A stretch of DNA of 16,594 bases from Caldifarciminota bacterium (lineage in GTDB: Bacteria > WOR-3 > Hydrothermia > UBA1063 > CAJXJZ01). The notes below the pieces were generated by a model. That model did no database searches and was not told the DNA's origin. It saw only the letters and a list, made by a program, of their open reading frames with translations. Below are positions 6,209-14,803 of this stretch, one piece after another; positions within the stretch are counted from its first letter, which is position 1, and every line of letters starts with the position of its first letter. The position numbers and the translations under genes were made by a program. The DNA lies in the NCBI GenBank assembly GCA_027073945.1, contig JALTEL010000625.1:1-16594 (forward strand), read 5' to 3'.

Positions 6209-8116
6209 TTATCCCTCCTCTCTGTAAAACGATACCACTTCTGCACCATCTGCACCATATTTTCTAGCTTCTTTAAGAGCATCTTGAACCTTTTGCCAGT
6301 CTTCTATTACCAGGTATTTTTTTCCACCTTTTTCAGAATAGAGAATCCCACTGGCCGGTAGCGGCAATTTCGGCGGTTCCGGCAACTCTATATCTTCTGA
6401 CAGATAGTGCTCGACTTTGCTCTTCCTTTTATCTTTTTGTTGTTTTGCCAATCTCTGCTCTCTATGTTTGAATTCAAAAGGCTTCGACACCAGTTTCTCC
6501 AAGTTTGCTATTTTTTTATCAATTTTTTTAAGTTTATTTTTGTCTTTTTCCTCTTTTTTCTGTTTTCGCAGTTCCTCAATCTGTTTCTTGAAACTCTCTT
6601 TCTCTTTTTCATAATCTTTTCTCTGCTTTTCCTCTTCGATGCGCAGTTCCTCTCTCTCTATTTCTTTTTTCTCTTCCTCCCAGAGCTCAATTACTGATTG
6701 GATTACTTCCTTAAGTTTCTTACTTTCATCATTTCTGCGCTTATGCCACTCAAGAGCATCCAACCTTTCCAGTTCTTTCCTGTACCTTTCTGCCCTTGAG
6801 CGGATACTGGATAACTTATCTTTAATTCGGGGCAATTCTTGGATATTCTTCTCAGACTTCTTAATTATGGTTTCAGCCTGTTGTTTATATCCTTGAATCA
6901 TATGCCGCAGGTCTTCGACATACTTCTCCCATCCATCATAAAGTTCATCTTCTTGCGAACCTTTTGGAAGGTAGGGGGGGTGTATCATCCATTCAAATTT
7001 CACATTTCTGGCAAATGGAGGCAGCTCAGGGAATTTGTCAGGCACCTGTTGTTTTGTTTCTTCAAGTGTTAGCATTTCTTTGAGGTAGATATCATCTAAT
7101 TCCCTAGTAATGGACTCCTTCACAACATCCCATGAATCCTGATAAACCATGCTCTCAACTTCCAGCTCTCTCAAACGGATTTCCCGTTTCAAAGTATATG
7201 GATAGATTGAAGAATCATTTATTTTCTTTATTGTTTTTGCATCGTTTATTGGATATTCCATCTTAAGTTTCTTCGGGCCGAAGGACTTTAGTATCGCAAT
7301 CTTTGTCCTGTAAAACAAAATTTCCGGCAAATCCAGGGCGTTTTTCATGCCAAAATACTCTGTGTTCTCTTTTAATTCTATTTCTGGATAGACAGCTTCG
7401 ATGCCATTAACATAAATCTTTGGAGCTCTGATGCCAATTTCTATCGCATCCCTGGAGCAAAACTGGGCAGAGGGGTTTGCATCATCCAGAATGTAGCTTT
7501 CTCCAAAGGAGAAATTACCTTTGATATGAGGATGGAAGGGATCTCCGGCCAAACTCGGCTGGTGTAACTGTCTTGGGGCCTCCAATTCAGATGCATCAGC
7601 AATTTCGTATTTTGCATCAGATGAAAAAATCAGATTGAACCATTGTGCTGCCTGCTCTGCAAGATTTTTATTAAGTTTAAGTCCTATGCTTTGTGTTGGT
7701 GAGCAGAATCCATAAGATCCAGCATTAATGATTATTAGAAGCGGTAATGGAAATGAGACACTTCTAATGAGAGATTTGCCTGCCAAAACCTTCAATTTTT
7801 GTCTTTTGTCGGCCACCGCATCTTCTGAAATGACAATGTATATTCGTCGGTCAAAGGATGCTAAATTGACTATGCTCTTCAAAAATTCATCATATTTTTC
7901 ATCCAGATAAACGGCGGGGAGCATTAGTCTAATCATTCTAATATCCCTTCGTGAATTCAAATGCTCCATAAACTCGAGAAGCTGAGTTCTGTTTTCGAGC
8001 GGAAAATTCATCTCTTCTCCCGTAGGAATCCATACATTTTTCAAGCTTTTATCTGGCTGCTTCTCTATGCGTGAATTTGATTGTGGCGTCAGTGGCCTCG
8101 GGTAACGCTTATTCAT
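6209..8116 (-). CDS. Operon protein with N-terminal alpha/beta domain and long coiled coil
   Basis: I do not recognise the family. The product is 635 residues; the ATG overlaps the upstream stop (ATGA) and has GGGAGGG before it. Residues of about 40-170 form an alpha/beta region (RIYIVISED, PLPLLIIINAG, then NKNLAEQAAQWFNLIF). The order of strands and the final helix recalls a PLD-type domain that has lost its HxK motif; this is weak inference. Residues 200-390 are mixed and Pro-rich, with PPYLPKG near 380. Residues of about 395-565 are one long charged coiled coil rich in K, E and R. The last 45 residues form a small domain (KKYLVIEDWQKVQDAL) ending in a GADGAEVVSF strand. No transmembrane segment. 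The shape suggests a scaffold or tether for the neighbouring enzymes. Confidence 0.7.
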   Translation of the reverse strand: MNKRYPRPLTPQSNSRIEKQPDKSLKNVWIPTGEEMNFPLENRTQLLEFMEHLNSRRDIRMIRLMLPAVYLDEKYDEFLKSIVNLASFDRRIYIVISEDAVADKRQKLKVLAGKSLIRSVSFPLPLLIIINAGSYGFCSPTQSIGLKLNKNLAEQAAQWFNLIFSSDAKYEIADASELEAPRQLHQPSLAGDPFHPHIKGNFSFGESYILDDANPSAQFCSRDAIEIGIRAPKIYVNGIEAVYPEIELKENTEYFGMKNALDLPEILFYRTKIAILKSFGPKKLKMEYPINDAKTIKKINDSSIYPYTLKREIRLRELEVESMVYQDSWDVVKESITRELDDIYLKEMLTLEETKQQVPDKFPELPPFARNVKFEWMIHPPYLPKGSQEDELYDGWEKYVEDLRHMIQGYKQQAETIIKKSEKNIQELPRIKDKLSSIRSRAERYRKELERLDALEWHKRRNDESKKLKEVIQSVIELWEEEKKEIEREELRIEEEKQRKDYEKEKESFKKQIEELRKQKKEEKDKNKLKKIDKKIANLEKLVSKPFEFKHREQRLAKQQKDKRKSKVEHYLSEDIELPEPPKLPLPASGILYSEKGGKKYLVIEDWQKVQDALKEARKYGADGAEVVSFYREEG

Positions 8117-9714
8117 TGCTGTCCCTCCCAGTCTTTCTTAATATATTCAACAAGGGCCGAACGTACTGGATCATCAGAAACTTCTTCTGCCATTAACTTT
8201 TTCGAGGAGATGTCGCTCCACAATAACTTTCCGTTCTTGTTTTTGGGGTGTACAAGGTTGTGAGTGAGCTCAAACAGCCAGACATTGTTCCGTCTATTCA
8301 TAACAACATATCTCCCATGAACCGAAGTCTTGCCATATATCTCCCCATAATCTTTTATGTGTGTGTTTCCTTTTAATTTTGGGATATGCTTGGCTCTTTT
8401 CAAATCAGTTACCAGTGTGAGTGCTCCCCCAAATCCTTCATCTCTTATTGCCTCAACCATTTTCTTTGCGTTTTCGGCATTGTGTTCCAAAAACATGTGT
8501 TTATCCACATAAATCATTTTCTCAATTGTTTCCAATCGGACTCCATAGAATAGTTTCCTAAAAGCCTCTGGATAAGAGAGGTCGCTGCCGGAAATTATTA
8601 CCTCAGTATCTTCTTCCTCTCTCTTCAGGTCACCACTGGCTGAAATATACCAGAATAGCTTTCTGTTACCACTGTCCCACAGTTCTTTTCTTTCTCTCTG
8701 TAGGTCTATCTCATCGGTGTCGAATTCCTGAAGAATAGGGGTTTCCGACCGTATGTCAGTTAGCATGGTATCCAATTCACTGCTGCTAATGTGTTTATTT
8801 ATTTTTTGCGTCGCCAACCACCACAACCATTTTTTTGCAGCTTGACTGTCATAGGGACAGATGGGTATATCTTCAAAAGAGGCCTTGAATTCCTGACCCT
8901 CAATTTCAATTGAATCCAGCTCAAGATGAGTGCGGAAGGACTGGCGCTCTTCGCTACTGATTGAAGCAAAATCCATTTCAATTGCTTTTATTTTTGAGTT
9001 CCATTTTCTGTGTTTATATGCTGGCAGATTCTCAATCATATGGGTTTTTATTAGATTTTCAAGGTCACGAAATTCAAAAATGTGCTCCGGTTCTATGATT
9101 AGAGCCATTTCACTTTTTCTAGAATCTGGCATTTTGAATTTTCCAGAGATGTGAAGTCTTTCCACAAGGCCTGCAGAGCCGTTTCCCGTCTCAATTTTCC
9201 ATTCGAGAGAGAGTTTTGATCGGTATTTTTGAACTTCCTCATATGCCTGGATAACCCACTTCCTAGATTCTTCACCGTTAGTGTTAACAATCTGGCTTGT
9301 CGCTTCTTTTTTCACCTTTGAACTGGAAATCTTTGGTATCTTTTCATGCTCGACCCAGTTCAGTATCCTGAAAAAGTCCCCATCTCTCAAGAGAAAATGC
9401 CCCTCCAATCCCCATATAATATATGCCCCCTCTTCTTTCATGAAAACATATCCATTTTTTGAACAGCTTTCTCCTTCCTCGGTTATGGAATTGCCCTTAA
9501 TCAGACCAAAATCTTTCAGGTTTCCTTTCAAGACCTCGGCATAAGATTCTTCTGGCAGGTCAAGAGCCTCTTTAATTCTTGTATTGTCAAATCTGCCATC
9601 CTTCTGAATCATGGAGCATAACCACTTTAAATCCTCTCTTTTCTGTTTTCTCTCCATGCTGGACTTTGCATAAAATGCCTTCACATTAACATCCTGTTTC
9701 ATTGTAATCTCCAT
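8113..9714 (-). CDS. Operon protein with N-terminal winged-helix-like region and PLD-like C-terminal domain
   Basis: The product is 533 residues from the ATG at 9714, which lies 4 nt after the helicase stop with AGGAG 8-9 nt before it. A TTG at 9732 would add six residues and is less likely. Residues of about 25-85 look like a winged helix (DLKWLCSMIQKDG ... LIKGNSITEEGE). The middle is rich in beta strands and unrecognised. At the C-terminus, KMIYVDKHMF, a helix, a GGALTLVTD strand, then HGRYVVM (466-472) and VWLFELTHN follow the plan of phospholipase D-like domains. Only one HxK/HxR-like motif is evident, with Arg in place of Lys, so activity is uncertain. It could be a nucleic-acid-binding or nuclease partner of the helicase. 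The PLD link is inference; the gene itself is certain. Confidence 0.7.
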   Translation of the reverse strand: MEITMKQDVNVKAFYAKSSMERKQKREDLKWLCSMIQKDGRFDNTRIKEALDLPEESYAEVLKGNLKDFGLIKGNSITEEGESCSKNGYVFMKEEGAYIIWGLEGHFLLRDGDFFRILNWVEHEKIPKISSSKVKKEATSQIVNTNGEESRKWVIQAYEEVQKYRSKLSLEWKIETGNGSAGLVERLHISGKFKMPDSRKSEMALIIEPEHIFEFRDLENLIKTHMIENLPAYKHRKWNSKIKAIEMDFASISSEERQSFRTHLELDSIEIEGQEFKASFEDIPICPYDSQAAKKWLWWLATQKINKHISSSELDTMLTDIRSETPILQEFDTDEIDLQRERKELWDSGNRKLFWYISASGDLKREEEDTEVIISGSDLSYPEAFRKLFYGVRLETIEKMIYVDKHMFLEHNAENAKKMVEAIRDEGFGGALTLVTDLKRAKHIPKLKGNTHIKDYGEIYGKTSVHGRYVVMNRRNNVWLFELTHNLVHPKNKNGKLLWSDISSKKLMAEEVSDDPVRSALVEYIKKDWEGQQ

Positions 9715-9718
9715 TATT

Positions 9719-12700
9719 TCATCTCCTACCAATCACTCTTGCGTTCTTTGCTATGATTTTCCAAGCCTCCACTTCATGATTACTCTGAGCATTCCCTGAA
9801 AAGTATTTCCAATTTCCAAAGATTACAAGCTGAAGTCTTGCTCGGGTTATTCCAACATTTATACGATTGTAGCTGTCCAAAAAGCCCATATTCCATGGAT
9901 TTCTCAGAGACAACAGTACAACATCCGCCTCCCTTCCCTGAAACCTGTCTATCGTTCCAATCACAATCTCAAGGTTCCCCTTCCTGAATCTGTTCTCTCT
10001 CTCCTGTTTGGTCCACTCTTTAACCTTTTTCTTTAGCAAGTATTCCTGCCCTCTGTAGAAACTAAGGAGTGCAACACCCCAGCGTGGTTCTCCTTTTTTC
10101 CCCTGCGGAGGATGTTTTTCTGCCCACCTATAAAATTCTTTCAGAAACGCAATTATTTCAGCTGCTTCTTCCGGGTTCCCACCCTTATCATCTTTTTGAC
10201 CAACTACATCCTTCCATCCCATAATCGGATATTTTTTATCCTCAGGGAATGTGAATCCCCATTTTTCTCTCCGCCCATTAATCAGAGATGAGGTCTTCAG
10301 CGCCTCATTTTCATAAAAGTACTCCTTGGGTATCTTTGCAATCTGTTCTTCCATTCTGTACTGGAAAACCATCATTCGATGTCTTTTTTCCCACATTTCT
10401 GGATAATTCTCAAATCCCTCTGAAAGAAAGCTTATTCTCTTTCTGTTGTTCACGGGAATGCCTTTTTGAAGAGATTCCAGAATTGATGGAAACGCTATTT
10501 CCTTTATCTGATTAAGGCCCTCCTCTATCCCAGAAGAGTCCGTAGGAGAGAGTATTTCTATATCCTTTTTTAAGCGAGATAAGTTTTTGTTATTATCTCC
10601 ATACCTCGATAGAGTCAACTCGTATATTCTTTTTGTTCGCCATACCCATTCCTCTGCCCATGTTTGCTTGTTGAAATATTTGCTATTAAGTTCTTCAAGT
10701 TCTTTATATGTTTTGTAGTACTTATTTCGTTCCTTGTAAGGCTTGTTTAATAGCCTGTTCCTTTCATCGCTTACTTGCAGCCATCTTTCATGGCGTCTAT
10801 TGAAAATATTATCCGTCTTCTTCTTACCCAACGGCATGGCAGAGGGCGGCAGATATGGAGTTATTGCTTCATAGTCTCCATTCTCTACGAGAATCCATGT
10901 TGCAAGAGACAGATATGCAAACTCTTTTATGTTGTTGAATAAGGATGGAGGGGGGGAGATTCTTAAAATTCCTGCATCCTTCAGAGCCTGTTCATTTTCA
11001 GAACTGCTGGAAGAAACAAGAACAATCACCTCTGGCAATTTTCCACGAGTTTTATCTGGTGGTAGTTTTTTCCGGGCTATTACTTCTTTTACAATGTGAT
11101 CAATTACTTTTGCATTATCAACAATGAGCCACTGCTCATCTATTTTAGGTGGTTTCCGATATGTGGATAACCGGAATAAGTATAGAAGTGCCCTCTGATG
11201 CTCTTCTCCAAATCCTTCAAGGAACTCTACATTACCCGCTATTTCCTTTTCCTCAGCATATGGGGACAACTGTCGTATGTCCCCTACAAGAATCCATTTT
11301 TTGGCAAAAACTGCGGGATACAAAAATTCCTGAAAAGTTGTTTTGCTGCTCTCGTCTATTATGAGATAGTCAAAAAGAGGCAGTGCAGGGTGCTTTCCAT
11401 CAAGTTTCATTCCAGGATGGGCGCCGAGACCAGTGGTTGTCCCGCAGACAAGGTTTGTAGATTTCAATACAATCTGTTCACACAGTTTCTCGTCTAAGCC
11501 AGTCTTCTGGGCAATTCTCTGTGTCAGTGCCCCCAAATGTATTTTACGCAACTTTTCATCCACCCTCCTTTCATCACTCCCAATTCTCACTGCTGCAACG
11601 ACATCTTTGCACTTTTCATTATCTATTATTCTCTCAAGAAGGTTATCTGTTGCATAATGTGTGTTGGAAACCATAAGGACTTTCTTTCCTCTTTTAATAA
11701 GTTGGTAGGCCAGTTCTGCAATAAGAGTTGTTTTCCCGGAACCCGGGGGCCCTTCAAGAAACGAGTAGTCTGGAGTATCTATGGATAGTTTCACGAATTC
11801 TCTCTGCACATCCGTACCCTCTACATCTATATTTGTCAGGAAGGCCCAATCACTTTCACTTATTTCTGTATGTCGTTTGAAATTAGGAAATCCCTTGGAT
11901 TTTTCCGGGTTTTCAAAGAGCCTCAGTATGTTTCTCTGGTGTATGAGTGGATATTTTTTTAAGGTATCTACGGCTATTAACTGGTTCTTTATGTTCGTGA
12001 TATTTTTCGGGAGATACAGGTATTCCTGATTCTCTGGAGGAAGTCTGCCCACCCATATGTGGAAACTATCCTCATCTTTTCTCTCTATTTTTATCCTATC
12101 TTCTGGTCCAGAAGGACTCCTAGAAAGCCAAATCTCACCCACACCTTGGTCGAAAAAGGAGTATCTCGGATCTATTGGAGACTTTTCATCATCACCATTA
12201 TTTTCTGGCTTCATAAGTTCAATCTCGTAGATATTTTTTTCCCCCTTCTTTTTTAATGATTTCAGTCCGAAATGAACCCCATTATCCCTCCCAATAAGGT
12301 ATTCGTATTCCAATTTCTCTCCGGAATGCTGTTGAAAACCCTTGCCAACCCTTTCTAGCTCAATTTTTTCGGCGCCATCTGGAGAATAAAATATGTTTTC
12401 TCCGGACAGAGGGGGGATCGCTTCCACATAATCTATTCCGTCAAGGTGTATCTGTTTTGTTTCTTCATAGGATATGCAGGGACGGACGTGAATCTTAATG
12501 CCGGAACTGTTTTCTTTTATGTCTATAATCTCAATTTTTTTATCCTGTATGTCTAATTGATCCCCTATTTTAAGCGAGGGGGGGTTGGCTTTTGAGATTG
12601 TGAACTCTCCATTCTCTGTTTTAATCCTCTCTTTTTCACTAGCGAGTTTTTCAAGAATCTCAGTATATTCAGCCATTTTAGGAACAAAGCTATTATTTCC

Positions 12701-13048
12701 CCGAGGCTCAATTTCGATAGCCCATGGTTTCATATCAATTCCAAAGGAGTTAAAATCCAGATGTTCAATCCCGTCAACAACAAAATTATTACTGAATTCA
12801 CACGACAACCAGCAATCTAGGGGCTTGAGGGAATAAACAAATCCTTTCTCTTTGATATGGCGCCATTTCACTTTTGCAAAAAGTTGATGCTTTTCAATGC
12901 TCTTCCTTGCCATTAGGAGATAATTGTAGAGACCGTCGAGCTGACTTTTGGCCTGCTTTTCTATCTGATCTGCGATGCTGACATTCTTCTCAAGGGCGGC
13001 ATAGTATATGGACGCCTGTTGTTTTTCCTGATATGTATTACTCTCCAT
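9719..13048 (-). CDS. UPF1/DNA2-like superfamily 1 helicase
   Basis: The product is 1,109 residues from the ATG at 13048 (GTGAGG 9 nt upstream). A GTG at 13063 overlapping the ATPase stop would add five residues but has no ribosome binding site. Numbering from the GTG, Walker A is GPPGSGKT (438-445), motif Ia MVSNTHYATDN, motif II DESS (570-573), motif III GDIRQLSPY (594-602), the SF1B motif QYRMEEQI, motif V IDRFQGREADVV (about 1038-1049), and motif VI NVGITRARLQLVIFGN (1069-1084). Members unwind DNA or RNA 5' to 3'. The first 410 residues are an unrecognised N-terminal region with strand-rich stretches. About 300 residues are inserted between motif III and QYRM, more than usual, partly coiled-coil. 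No nuclease motif or Fe-S Cys cluster was seen, unlike true Dna2. Helicase call is firm; substrate unknown. Confidence 0.92.
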   Translation of the reverse strand: MESNTYQEKQQASIYYAALEKNVSIADQIEKQAKSQLDGLYNYLLMARKSIEKHQLFAKVKWRHIKEKGFVYSLKPLDCWLSCEFSNNFVVDGIEHLDFNSFGIDMKPWAIEIEPRGNNSFVPKMAEYTEILEKLASEKERIKTENGEFTISKANPPSLKIGDQLDIQDKKIEIIDIKENSSGIKIHVRPCISYEETKQIHLDGIDYVEAIPPLSGENIFYSPDGAEKIELERVGKGFQQHSGEKLEYEYLIGRDNGVHFGLKSLKKKGEKNIYEIELMKPENNGDDEKSPIDPRYSFFDQGVGEIWLSRSPSGPEDRIKIERKDEDSFHIWVGRLPPENQEYLYLPKNITNIKNQLIAVDTLKKYPLIHQRNILRLFENPEKSKGFPNFKRHTEISESDWAFLTNIDVEGTDVQREFVKLSIDTPDYSFLEGPPGSGKTTLIAELAYQLIKRGKKVLMVSNTHYATDNLLERIIDNEKCKDVVAAVRIGSDERRVDEKLRKIHLGALTQRIAQKTGLDEKLCEQIVLKSTNLVCGTTTGLGAHPGMKLDGKHPALPLFDYLIIDESSKTTFQEFLYPAVFAKKWILVGDIRQLSPYAEEKEIAGNVEFLEGFGEEHQRALLYLFRLSTYRKPPKIDEQWLIVDNAKVIDHIVKEVIARKKLPPDKTRGKLPEVIVLVSSSSSENEQALKDAGILRISPPPSLFNNIKEFAYLSLATWILVENGDYEAITPYLPPSAMPLGKKKTDNIFNRRHERWLQVSDERNRLLNKPYKERNKYYKTYKELEELNSKYFNKQTWAEEWVWRTKRIYELTLSRYGDNNKNLSRLKKDIEILSPTDSSGIEEGLNQIKEIAFPSILESLQKGIPVNNRKRISFLSEGFENYPEMWEKRHRMMVFQYRMEEQIAKIPKEYFYENEALKTSSLINGRREKWGFTFPEDKKYPIMGWKDVVGQKDDKGGNPEEAAEIIAFLKEFYRWAEKHPPQGKKGEPRWGVALLSFYRGQEYLLKKKVKEWTKQERENRFRKGNLEIVIGTIDRFQGREADVVLLSLRNPWNMGFLDSYNRINVGITRARLQLVIFGNWKYFSGNAQSNHEVEAWKIIAKNARVIGRR

Positions 13049-13059
13049 CTCTACAATCC

Positions 13060-14679
13060 TCACTTATCTTTGATAAAGGGATTTCTTCTTTCCTGCTTTA
13101 ATTGTGGTATGTCTGGGCTCTTAAACGAAGAGAGGGATTCAGGCTTTCCACTAGATGCTTTTCTAGCTCTAACATCTGCCCATTTTCGGAGATCTGTTAT
13201 TTCCTCTTTCATAGTAAGAGTTAGCGGTACTATTCTCTTTATAGCTTCAAATATGTCCTCGTCAGACAATTCTTTTTCTTTATTGAACGCTATGTAGAGT
13301 GCTTCATTTATTATCTCCTCAATTTCTGCTCCAGAATATCCCACTGTTTCTCCGGCAGCTTTCTCTATGTTAAATTTGGATGGATCCCGCTTCTTCTTTT
13401 TGAGATGTATTTTAAATATTTCTTTCCGCTCTTCTTTGTTTGGAATATCCACAAAGAAAATTTCATCAAAACGGCCCTTTCTCAACAATTCCGGAGGTAA
13501 CTTTGATATGTCATTTGCTGTTGCTATGACAAAAACAGGTTTTTCTTTCTCCTGCATCCAGGTGAGAATAGTTCCAAAAACTCTGGATGCGGTACCTCCA
13601 TCTGTTGCATCGGAACTTCCAACGCCACTTAAACCTTTTTCAATTTCATCAATCCACAAGACACATGGGGCAAGTGCCTCAGCAACCTGAAGGGCATTCC
13701 TGATATTTGTTTCACTCTGACCAACGAGGCTTCCAAACACCCTACCAATATCAAATCTCAATAGAGGGAGTTTCCATTCATTTGCTATGGCTTTTGCGGT
13801 TAAACTTTTTCCACAACCCTGAACGCCCAACAGCAGCACTCCTCGAGGTGTTGTTAGACCAAATTCCTTTGCTTCATCTTTAAATCCCTTTCCTCTGTTT
13901 TCGAGCCACTCCTTGAGATTGTCCATGCCACCAACCATGTCAAAATCAAAATCCGGATGGAAGTATTCCAGAAGATTTCCCTCTTTTATTATCTGCTCTT
14001 TTTCCCGGATTATAATGGGGATTTCTGCTTCTGTTATCTGACCATTTTCCACTGCTGCCTTTGAAAAGGCTCTAGCTGCCTGAATGGTTGTCAACCCCAG
14101 GGCTGAATCAAGCACTTCTGGGTAATACTCGACCTGTCCCACTTCTTCTTCAAGCTTATATTGGTCTGCGACGAACTTGAGAGTTTGCTTTATTACTTTC
14201 CTGTCAGGAAGGGGAATCTCTATGATAGGGACATCTTTTTGTAGTTCTATAGGAACTCGGGGAGCAGGTGAAAACAGTATTAAATATTTTTTAGACTCAA
14301 CAGGAAGTCTTGTAAATTCTCTCACCCATCTTATGACTTCAAAGTTACTCTCATCCAGATACGGATGGAAATCCTCCAGAATTACGATGCCTTCTTTGAA
14401 ATCTAGGCTGAAAAGATGATCAAGTAGATTGATTGGGTCTTCATAAGAAACACTGTTTTCAGAGGTCAATGTCCCATCTCTTTCCATTTTTCTCAAGCCA
14501 AAAGAAGATGACCATACAAACACAGGGATTTTCTTTTTCTTATATCCAACGGATTCAATCTCCTCAGAAATCCCCAGCAATGCTGCATGAGCTCTCTCCC
14601 ATTCATAGGAAACCAGGTTTATTACGTGGGTTCCTGATTTTATGAGAACCTCTAGTTCTTCTATAAAATTTTGTGTCAT
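13060..14679 (-). CDS. Ycf46-like AAA+ ATPase
   Basis: The product is 539 residues; the ATG has GGAGG 8 nt upstream. The N-terminal 160 residues look like a degenerate P-loop fold (VFVWSSSFGL at 53-62; IVILEDFHPYL at 98-108; YLILFSPAPRVPIEL; IIEIPLPDR), typical of Ycf46-type proteins. The AAA+ module follows: Walker A GVQGCGKS (285-292), GSLVGQSETNIR pore-side helix, Walker B CVLWIDE (339-345), sensor 1 ATAND (386-390), arginine-finger region LLRKGRFDE (398-406) and sensor 2 GYSGAEIEE. All ATPase residues are present, so an active ring-forming remodeller is expected. In cyanobacteria Ycf46 has been linked to photosynthetic regulation, which cannot be its role here. Helicase translation is coupled to its stop. 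There is no protease domain, which separates it from FtsH. Confidence 0.9.
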   Translation of the reverse strand: MTQNFIEELEVLIKSGTHVINLVSYEWERAHAALLGISEEIESVGYKKKKIPVFVWSSSFGLRKMERDGTLTSENSVSYEDPINLLDHLFSLDFKEGIVILEDFHPYLDESNFEVIRWVREFTRLPVESKKYLILFSPAPRVPIELQKDVPIIEIPLPDRKVIKQTLKFVADQYKLEEEVGQVEYYPEVLDSALGLTTIQAARAFSKAAVENGQITEAEIPIIIREKEQIIKEGNLLEYFHPDFDFDMVGGMDNLKEWLENRGKGFKDEAKEFGLTTPRGVLLLGVQGCGKSLTAKAIANEWKLPLLRFDIGRVFGSLVGQSETNIRNALQVAEALAPCVLWIDEIEKGLSGVGSSDATDGGTASRVFGTILTWMQEKEKPVFVIATANDISKLPPELLRKGRFDEIFFVDIPNKEERKEIFKIHLKKKKRDPSKFNIEKAAGETVGYSGAEIEEIINEALYIAFNKEKELSDEDIFEAIKRIVPLTLTMKEEITDLRKWADVRARKASSGKPESLSSFKSPDIPQLKQERRNPFIKDK

Positions 14680-14707
14680 ATGCTACCTCCATATTATTTG
14701 TCATTCT

Positions 14708-14803
14708 TCAATTGCGAGAACCTCCACCAACACCATACATATTATCATTAAAAAGTCTTTCCTTCAAATTAACTCCCAGATAATAATCGTGCAAAACCTT
14801 CAC
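14708..14803 (-). CDS. Possible mini-peptide with glycine-rich C-terminus
   Basis: This 31-codon frame fills the only large gap in the operon. The GTG overlaps the PIN stop as GTGA, the style of junction used elsewhere in the operon. A TTG three codons later (14794) has AGGAGG at a normal 8-nt distance and may be the true start, giving 28 residues. The peptide has a charged, amphipathic first part (NLKERLFNDN) and ends MYGVGGGSRN. The stop is 28 nt before the ATPase ATG. An operon that also encodes a radical SAM enzyme makes a modified-peptide (RiPP-like) precursor or a glycyl-radical-type substrate conceivable. A chance open frame of this length is quite possible. There is no homology evidence. 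Confidence 0.4.
   Translation of the reverse strand: MKVLHDYYLGVNLKERLFNDNMYGVGGGSRN

Noticed and set aside
6417..6896. Plus-strand Ser/Phe/Leu-rich frames resembling membrane proteins
   Set aside because: They are the complement of the Lys/Glu-rich coiled coil of the minus-strand gene, which gives false hydrophobic frames.
13060..14679. FtsH or proteasome-activating ATPase
   Set aside because: The AAA+ signature is similar, but there is no HEXXH protease motif, membrane segment or proteasome C-terminal motif, and the N-terminal degenerate P-loop region fits Ycf46-type proteins.
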